Below, one piece after another: positions 56,989 through 64,000 of a DNA stretch of 64,000 nucleotides. Every line of letters begins with the position of its first letter. Position 1 is the first letter of the stretch. Origin of the DNA: Cyrtodaria siliqua (lineage: Eukaryota > Mollusca > Bivalvia > Adapedonta > Hiatellidae); the NCBI GenBank assembly GCA_037043455.1, contig JAWPHD010011016.1, forward strand, positions 1-64,000, written 5' to 3'. A program made the position numbers and the translations under genes. Below the pieces are notes generated by a model. It was not told where the DNA came from, searched no databases, and worked only from the letters and a program-made list of their open reading frames with translations.

Positions 56989-59900
56989 AGTGTCATGAGC
57001 CTGTCCCATTGGAACATCATTCTCTAGGGACAGGGTAAGTGTCATGAGCCTGTCCCATTGGAACATCATTCTCTAGGGGCAGGGTAAGTGTCATGAGCCT
57101 GTCCCATTGGAACATCATTATCTAGGGACAGGGTAAGTGTCATGAGCCTGTCCCATTGGAACATCATTCTCTAGGGACAGGGTAAGTGTCATGAGCCTGT
57201 CCCATTGGAACATCATTCTCTAGGGGCAGGGTAAGTGTCATGAGCCTGTCCCATTGGAACATCATTCTCTAGGGGCAGGGTAAGTGTCATGAGCCTGTCC
57301 CATTGGAACATCATTCTCTAGGGGCAGGGTAAGTGTCATGAGCCTGTCCCATTGGAACATCATTCTCTAGGGACAGGGTAAGTGTCATGAGCCTGTCCCA
57401 TTGGAACATCATTCTCTAGGGGCAGGGTAAGTGTCATGAGCCTGTCCCATTGGAACATCATTCTCTAGGGGCAGGGTAAGTGTCATGAGCCTGTCCCATT
57501 GGAACATCATTCTCTAGGGACAGGGTAAGTGTCATGAGCCTGTCCCATTGGAACATCATTCTCTAGGGACAGGGTAAGTGTCATGAGCCTGTCCCATTGG
57601 AACATCATTCTCTAGGGACAGGGTAAGTGTCATGAGCCTGTCCCATTGGAACATCATTCTCTAGGGACAGGGTAAGTGTCATGAGCCTGTCCCATTGGAA
57701 CATCATTCTCTAGGGACAGTTTAAGTGTCATGAGCCTGTCCCATTGGAACATCATTCTCTAGGGGCAGGGTAAGTGTCAAGAGCCTGTCCCATTGGAACA
57801 TCATTCTCTAGGGACAGGGTAAGTGTCATGAGCCTGTCCCATTGGAACATCATTCTCTAGGGACAGGGTAAGTGTCATGAGCCTGTCCCATTGGAACATC
57901 ATTCTCTAGGGACAGGGTAAGTGTCATGAGCCTGTCCCATTGGAACATCATTCTCTAGGGACAGGGTAAGTGTCATGAGCCTGTCCCATTGGAACATCAT
58001 TCTCTAGGGACAGGGTAAGTGTCATGAGCCTGTCCCATTGGAACATCATTCTCTAGGGACAGGGTAAGTGTCATGAGCCTGTCCCATTGGAACATCATTC
58101 TCTAGGGACAGGGTAAGTGTCATGAGCCTGTCCCATTGGAACATCATTCTCTAGGGACAGGGTAAGTGTCATGAGCCTGTCCCATTGGAACATCATTCTC
58201 TAGGGGCAGGGTAAGTGTCATGAGCCTGTCCCATTGGAACATCATTCTCTAGGGACAGGGTAAGTGTCATGAGCCTGTCCCATTGGAACATCATTCTCTA
58301 GGGACAGGGTAAGTGTCATGAGCCTGTCCCATTGGAACATCATTCTCTAGGGGCAGGGTAAGTGTCATGAGCCTGTCCCATTGGAACATCATTCTCTAGG
58401 GGCAGGGTAAGTGTCATGAGCCTGTCCCATTGGAACATCATTCTCTAGGGGCAGGGTAAGTGTCATGAGCCTGTCCCATTGGAACATCATTCTCTAGGGA
58501 CAGGGTAAGTGTCATGAGCCTGTCCCATTGGAACATCATTCTCTAGGGACAGGGTAAGTGTCATGAGCCTGTCCCATTGGAACATCATTCTCTAGGGACA
58601 GGGTGTCATGAGCCTGTCCCATTGGAACATCATTCTCTAGGGACAGGGTAAGTGTCATGAGCCTGTCCCATTGGAACATCATTCTCTAGGGACAGGGTAA
58701 GTGTCATGAGCCTGTCCCATTGGAACATCATTCTCTAGGGACAGGGTAAGTGTCATGAGCCGGTCCCATTGGAACATCATTCTCTAGGGACAGGGTAAGT
58801 GTCATGAGCCTGTCCCATTGGAACATCATTCTCTAGGGACAGGGTAAGTGTCATGAGCCTGTCCCATTGGAACATCATTCTCTAGGGACAGGGTAAGTGT
58901 CATGAACCTGTCCCATTGGAACATCATTCTCTAGGGACAGGGTAAGTGTCATGAACCTGTCCCATTGGAACATCATTCTCTAGGGACAGGGTAAGTGTCA
59001 TGAACCTGTCCCATTGGAACATCATTCTCTAGGGACAGGGTAAGTGTCATGAGCCTGTCCCATTGGAACATCATTCTCTAGGGACAGGGTAAGTGTCATG
59101 AGCCTGTCCCATTGGAACATCATTCTCTAGGGACAGGGTAAGTGTCATGAACCTGTCCCATTGGAACATCATTCTCTAGGGACAGGGTAAGTGTCATGAG
59201 CCTGTCCCATTGGAACATCATTCTCTAGGGACAGGGTAAGTGTCATGAGCCTGTCCCATTGGAACATCATTCTCTAGGGACAGGGTAAGTGTCATGAGCC
59301 TGTCCCATTGGAACATCATTCTCTAGGGACAGGGTAAGTGTCATGAGCCTGTCCCATTGGAACATCATTCTCTAGGGACAGGGTAAGTGTCATGAGCCTG
59401 TCCCATTGGAACATCATTCTCTAGGAACAGGGTAAGTGTAATGAGCCTGTCCCATTGGAACATCATTCTCTAGGGACAGGGTAAGTGTCATGAGCCTGTC
59501 CCATTGGAACATCATTCTCTATGGACAGGGTAAGTGGCATGAGCCTGTCCCATTGGAACATCATTCTCTAGGGACAGGGTAAGTGTCATGAGCCTGTCCC
59601 ATTGGAACATCATTCTCTAGGGACAGGGTAAGTGTCATGAGCCTGTCCCATTGGAACATCATTCTCTAGGGACAGGGTAAGTGTCATGAGCCTGTCCCAT
59701 TGGAACATCATTCTCTAGGGACAGGGTAAGTGTCATGAGCCTGTCCCATTGGAACATCATTCTCTAGGGACAGGGTAAGTGTCATGAGCCTGTCCCATTG
59801 GAACATCATTCTCTAGGGACAGGGTAAGTGTCATGAGCCTGTCCCATTGGAACATCATTCTCTAGGGACAGGGTAAGTGTCATGAGCCTGTCCCATTGGA

Positions 59901-60755
59901 ACATCATTCTCTAGGGACAGGGTAAGTGTCATGAACCTGTCCCATTGGAACATCATTCTCTAGGGACAGGGTAAGTGTCATGAACCTGTCCCATTGGAAC
60001 ATCATTCTCTAGGGACAGGGTAAGTGTCATGAACCTGTCCCATTGGAACATCATTCTCTAGGGGCAGGGTAAGTGTCATGAACCTGTCCCATTGGAACAT
60101 CATTCTCTAGGGACAGGGTAAGTGTCATGAACCTGTCCCATTGGAACATCATTCTCTAGGGACAGGGTAAGTGTCATGAGCCTGTCCCATTGGAACATCA
60201 TTCTCTAGGGACAGGGTAAGTGTCATGAGCCTGTCCCATTGGAACATCATTCTCTAGGGACAGGGTAAGTGTCATGAGCCTGTCCCATTGGAACATCATT
60301 CTCTAGGGACAGGGTAAGTGTCATGAGCCTGTCCCATTGGAACATCATTCTCTAGGGACAGGGTAAGTGTCATGAGCCTGTCCCATTGGAACATCATTCT
60401 CTAGGGACAGGGTAAGTGTCATGAGCCTGTCCCATTGGAACATCATTCTCTAGGGACAGGGTAAGTGTCATGAGCCTGTCCCATTGGAACATCATTCTCT
60501 AGGGACAGGGTAAGTGTCATGAGCCTGTCCCATTGGAACATCATTCTCTAGGGACAGGGTAAGTGTCATGAGCCTGTCCCATTGGAACATCATTCTCTAG
60601 GGACAGGGTAAGTGTCATGAGCCTGTCCCATTGGAACATCATTCTCTAGGGACAGGGTAAGTGTCATGAACCTGTCCCATTGGAACATCATTCTCTAGGG
60701 ACAGGGTAAAAGCCTGTCCCATTGGAACATCATTCTCTAGGGACAGGGTAAAAGC
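56989..60755. repeat. 49-bp minisatellite, 77 nearly identical copies
   Basis: The unit has CCTGTCCCATTGGAACATC, ATTCTCTAGGGACAGG and GTAAGTGTCATGAG. CCTGTCCC starts at 57000 and at 60671; 3671 bp plus one 4-bp deletion equals exactly 75 units, then two more copies follow (60671, 60713). Only two indels were seen: TAAG lost near 58604 and 7 bp lost near 60707. Frequent variants are GGGA/GGGG and GAGCC/GAACC. Each unit junction forms an inverted repeat GGGACAGG..CCTGTCCC with a 14-nt loop. Confidence 0.97.
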
Positions 60756-60849
60756 TTGCATATTAAACACATGTCCAACTGTGATATTTTTAGGGGCAAG
60801 ATAAAAGCTTCCTTGATACATATCCTTTTTTGAAATCTCTAGGGGTAGA

Positions 60850-61074
60850 TTGGGCAAGACACTTTCCCTTAGCCTCATCTGTCGGTTGGGGACGTAAACC
60901 GGGCGGTCCCGTGTATCGGTCTATCCTCCGAGCACGTAAAAGTACCATAGGAATCTATTCGATAATAAGAGTAGGGCAGGTTCCCAGATTCCTATGTATC
61001 CTTCCCCTCTCTCTGGGGTGGCTCTAAATAACCTATACTGTGTTGATGAGCCGTTAAACAACATTCAATTCAAT
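60850..61074 (+). mobile_element. 5'-truncated SINE with 12-bp TSD
   Basis: Same family as 50810-51130 but begins in the central domain at TTGGGCAAGACAC, without the tRNA head. Tail CATTCAATTCAAT. Perfect direct repeats TCTAGGGGTAGA flank it (60838-60849 and 61075-61086). The target is the decayed edge of the 49-bp array. Confidence 0.93.
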
Positions 61075-61086
61075 TCTAGGGGTAGA

Positions 61087-61340
61087 GTAATTATATATTT
61101 CATGACACCTGTCTCATTGCTGGATCTCTAGGGATGGGGTTAAAGCTTAAGCAACACGTTTTACATCGTAATTTGAGTAAAACCTTTCTTGACACTTGTC
61201 CCAAAGGAATATCTCCAAGGGTGAGGTAAAAGCTTTCCCATCCCTTAGATGTCTCAATTGGACAAGTGTCATGAAAGTGCTAACGCCATCTCAAGAGATG
61301 TCATAATGTGGCAAATGTCATCAAAGCATATACCCCAACC
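61087..61340 (+). repeat. Decayed relatives of the 49-bp unit, right edge
   Basis: Units such as CATGACACCTGTCTCATTG..ATCTCTAGGGATGGGGT and TTGACACTTGTCCCAAAGGA with AAAGCTT, in the array's orientation until about 61220 and inverted after that (GACAAGTGTCATGAAAG). Confidence 0.6.
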
Positions 61341-61550
61341 TAAAAATATTTTGGGATGTTGGCTTGATGTGATCAGTATTTGTGCAAAAGTAATGTAAAT
61401 CTGCCCAATGGTTTAGGAGACATGGCGATGACACAAAGATACCCAACTTTGACCTCTGAGCTTTAAATGCGACTTTGATCTTGGCAACAGGGGCTTGGGA
61501 TTGAACGTGACAAGTCATTTTGATTTGATTAGCATTTTCCTGAAGGAAAA

Positions 61551-61864
61551 TTAAAGGGACACACGGCAATCTTGAAGTATTTGAAATGGGTGTCTCGATT
61601 TATATATCCGGTATATATATCCGGTATCATTTTTACTTTTACCCTGGTTACATTTAAATATATCAAACTTTAAGTATTCACTATTTCGTCTTATTATACT
61701 ATAAGTTTTAATATATTATTGGTGCAATAATATCAAAAAATAATAATATGCAAAAAGAAATGGCTTAATACAATCCTTATAATTAACATTAATGATTGAA
61801 CAAATCCAATTTATGTAGACGCCGCTAGTTTTTAAAAAATCAAGATTGACATGTGTCCCTTTAA
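61551..61864. mobile_element. TTAA-flanked MITE, copy C
   Basis: TTAAAGGGACACACGGCAAT at the left, inverse ending TGACATGTGTCCCTTTAA at the right; internal ATATATTATTGGTGCA. Same family as 30260-30581. Confidence 0.8.
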
Positions 61865-62330
61865 TATCCACTCACTGGCAAATATAGCGAAGACACAAAT
61901 CAGAATGGATGGACGATCAGACGGACGAACGCTCAAATGTATAATTTTTGGGACTAATGCCATTCATTTCTTCAGACACATAAAAATGGAAATTTTGTGG
62001 GCTTGCCGCATAAAACATTGAAAAACGATGTCCACATTTTTATTTCTAACCCTAGATCCTAGCTGCTTAACCCCATATTTGTGTGTGTGGAAGGACATAC
62101 AACACTATACTTCAAGACCATGGACATAAAAATGACTAAGTTATCTGCTCTTTGCATGGAGATTTAAGGTCACACCCATATTTGCTATGGCACGTTCAGT
62201 TGTATGTAACCCAAGATAAAACTATGACTAAAGCCAGAAGTCTCTAGTGTATTATTATATTTCCTGAAAAAGTGGCCTAACTGCGCCGCTGTTAACGGAA
62301 AAAAAAATCAAACAATATCTCTTTCTTTGC
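61865..62330. repeat. Decayed pearl-like pieces
   Basis: GGATGGACGATCAGACGGAC microsatellite remnant at 61908-61935, and 62060-62310 related to the 36820-37090 blocks (TTTAAGGTCAC, AAACTATGACTAAAG). Confidence 0.45.
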
Positions 62331-62440
62331 TGAGTTGAATTGGGATTTTATGGCGCACAAACACAAAAAGGTTATATGGTGCCAACAGGAATGAACATTC
62401 CAGGCCCACTCTCTATTTACATCTTGATAAACTATGCAGA
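62331..62440 (+). repeat. Dispersed repeat, inverted copy of 49.84 kb
   Basis: GAGTTGAATTGGGATTTTAT, GGTGCCAACAGGAATG and CCACTCTCTATTTAC match the 49840-49945 copy in reverse. Confidence 0.65.
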
Positions 62441-64000
62441 ATGGACCTAGAACCTTGAAAAGCTGACAAAACGATACTATTACTTGCTAGCATGACCGAT
62501 ATGCAAATTTATTTCTAACACTATTTTTTTTAATGAACAAATACAGTGCTGCCAATGAGGGTTACCAGCCTGTGGGATCAATAACAGCTGTAACTTAGTG
62601 CTGTATCTTACTGCATTCACAGGGGCAGTTCAGCCTTGGCAAGTCAATAAATGGGCGGATACACCTGTCTTATCATAATACAAAACATTCACCTAGACTA
62701 AATATTGCACAATTTAACAGGTGGATTTGACACAAGTTTAATGTTATCTCAATTTCTACAAAGAATATTTATAAGTAGTTAATTTGTGTATCCAGCAAAA
62801 AAAGTGAGATTAAAAATTCAGTTCATCATAGTGTAATATGTAACTGATAATTGGGCAGAAAAACAACAACATCTAACTGTACTTATATAAACCAGGAAAG
62901 AGAGGATTAATTCATATTAACTCTGGATTCTGGAAAAAAAACAATCTCTCGACTTTTGACGTTTTGTTTGAAAACTAGGCTATTAAACATTGCTTGACCG
63001 GAAGATTCGGACTGTCCATTTTCCATCTTGTCTTTGTTTTGTGCATGTGTATAAGTTTAGTTTATCTCTGAAACAAGGACAGTTAATCAAACTAATTAAA
63101 TGTTTTAAAACGTGACACCAGTGTTTTGTTGAGCGTTTATTACTCATTATTGCCGAAGAAACATTAGAGCAATATCGGCAGGTACTGAACAGGTATTGTA
63201 TCGGAACCAACCTTAGCGACGGTACATTATCAACCAACGTTATCTCATTATCTCTGGATATCTGCGAGTTTCGATAAATAATCTATGAGCTCTTCACCAA
63301 TCATTGAATCGTTTCGCTTATCGGTAACTCTAGAAGTTAAAATTCATTTATACAGGATATCTAGAGCTTAATTCTTACAGTAATTCATACTAACTTTGGA
63401 CACTATTTTGAAGACTGAATAAAAAAAGTGTTGTATTCAAATACTGTACTTAACTTTTTGGATTCAATGTTGACTATTTGATACAGGATTTATATTTCAA
63501 GTAAAATATTCAAGCTCAGTTAAGAAGTGCAAAAATGCAAAAACATGACAGTAACATTAATGTGTGTTGCAGCTATTATAATTCCTAGTTTTTTTAACAT
63601 TTGAAACATCTAGAATAACAGACACAATTCAGGACGTATTATATTCGTATGATTCCTAACTAATGATACAAAAACTGTTGGAATTCTGCGTTTGCAAACA
63701 TAGCACAAAAGCGCAGAAGTTGATAGAGCAGAAACAATTCACGAGGCATATTTTTTTCTGGATTTTTATTCAAATACAACTTCATTTCTACAAAAAAAAC
63801 ATTTCTACAAAAAAACAAAAATGGCACAGAAAACTGCCATGTGTTTAAACTGGTTCAAGGATAAAATGAAAAGGTTTGTATATTCACAACAGACTCATTG
63901 TTTATATGTGTAGCGTTTTTGTTGCCGATCATGTGACCATCAATATTCGTTTACGCCTGGAAATGAATTGTTGTTTAAAGGCTCATCAACACATAATCCT
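62441..64000. other. No gene recognised
   Basis: AT-rich unique-looking DNA. The small frames at 62983-63237 (minus) and 63663-63848 (plus) have no recognisable domain or splice support. Confidence 0.35.

Noticed and set aside
56989..60755. CRISPR-like array
   Set aside because: The repeats are contiguous with no unique spacers, and the context is animal nuclear DNA.

Overview
The window looks like nuclear DNA from a bivalve mollusc, probably a heterodont clam or mussel; Dreissena is my guess from repeat style only. The evidence is short, widely spaced exons with GT-AG introns, tRNA-derived SINEs, MITEs, many tandem arrays, and elements with roughly 160/320-bp tandem cores plus a GGAC-type microsatellite, which resemble the bivalve 'pearl' elements. 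No bacterial, viral or organellar gene was seen.

One protein-coding gene can be supported. It is on the minus strand and is UTP6, the HAT-repeat protein of the small-subunit (U3) processome. Seven exons between 43340 and 1737 encode the C-terminal ~240 residues, followed by a stop at 1737-1739 and a poly(A) signal at 1671-1666. Introns run from 0.7 to 20 kb. The N-terminal exons are not identified; they lie either unrecognised in 43.3-64 kb or beyond the window. One short exon of about 20 codons, expected between 25195 and 4731, was not found. Exon 3849-3910 may carry a one-base frameshift, and exon 4651-4731 sits in a 124-bp tandem array holding three decayed copies of itself.

Layout: 1-105, tail of a repeat element; 106-1640, unannotated downstream flank; 1.7-5.1 kb, five UTP6 exons with minisatellites; 5.2-8.2 kb, nested pearl-like elements; 8.7-11.2 kb, a 48-bp minisatellite; 11.46-11.80 kb, a hAT-like MITE; 12.9-17.25 kb, a 21-bp satellite; 18.7-19.34 kb, a Mutator-like long-TIR element; 19.8-20.0 kb, a SINE; 21.9-22.4 kb, a hAT-like MITE; 23.7-24.5 kb, a tandem-core element; 25.2 kb, an exon; 26.3-30.1 kb, two large 320-bp-core elements; 30.3 kb, a TTAA MITE; 31.6 kb, an exon; 32.2-37.4 kb, foldback and pearl-like elements; 38.8-42.7 kb, MITEs; 43.3 kb, an exon; 45.1-46.5 kb, a tandem repeat; 48.1-51.1 kb, a MITE and a full-length SINE with a 12-bp target-site duplication; 52.7-55 kb, a 20-bp satellite; 55.7-56.3 kb, a dead LINE 3' end; 57-60.75 kb, a very homogeneous 49-bp array of 77 copies; 60.85-61.09 kb, a 5'-truncated SINE; 61.6 kb, a TTAA MITE.

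Most long open frames in the window come from tandem arrays with unit lengths divisible by three and are not genes. The most interesting pattern is a set of different element families sharing a 5' AAACAAGA head and a 3' double-stem hairpin followed by a run of A ending in C. The outer stem changes sequence between families but keeps its pairing.
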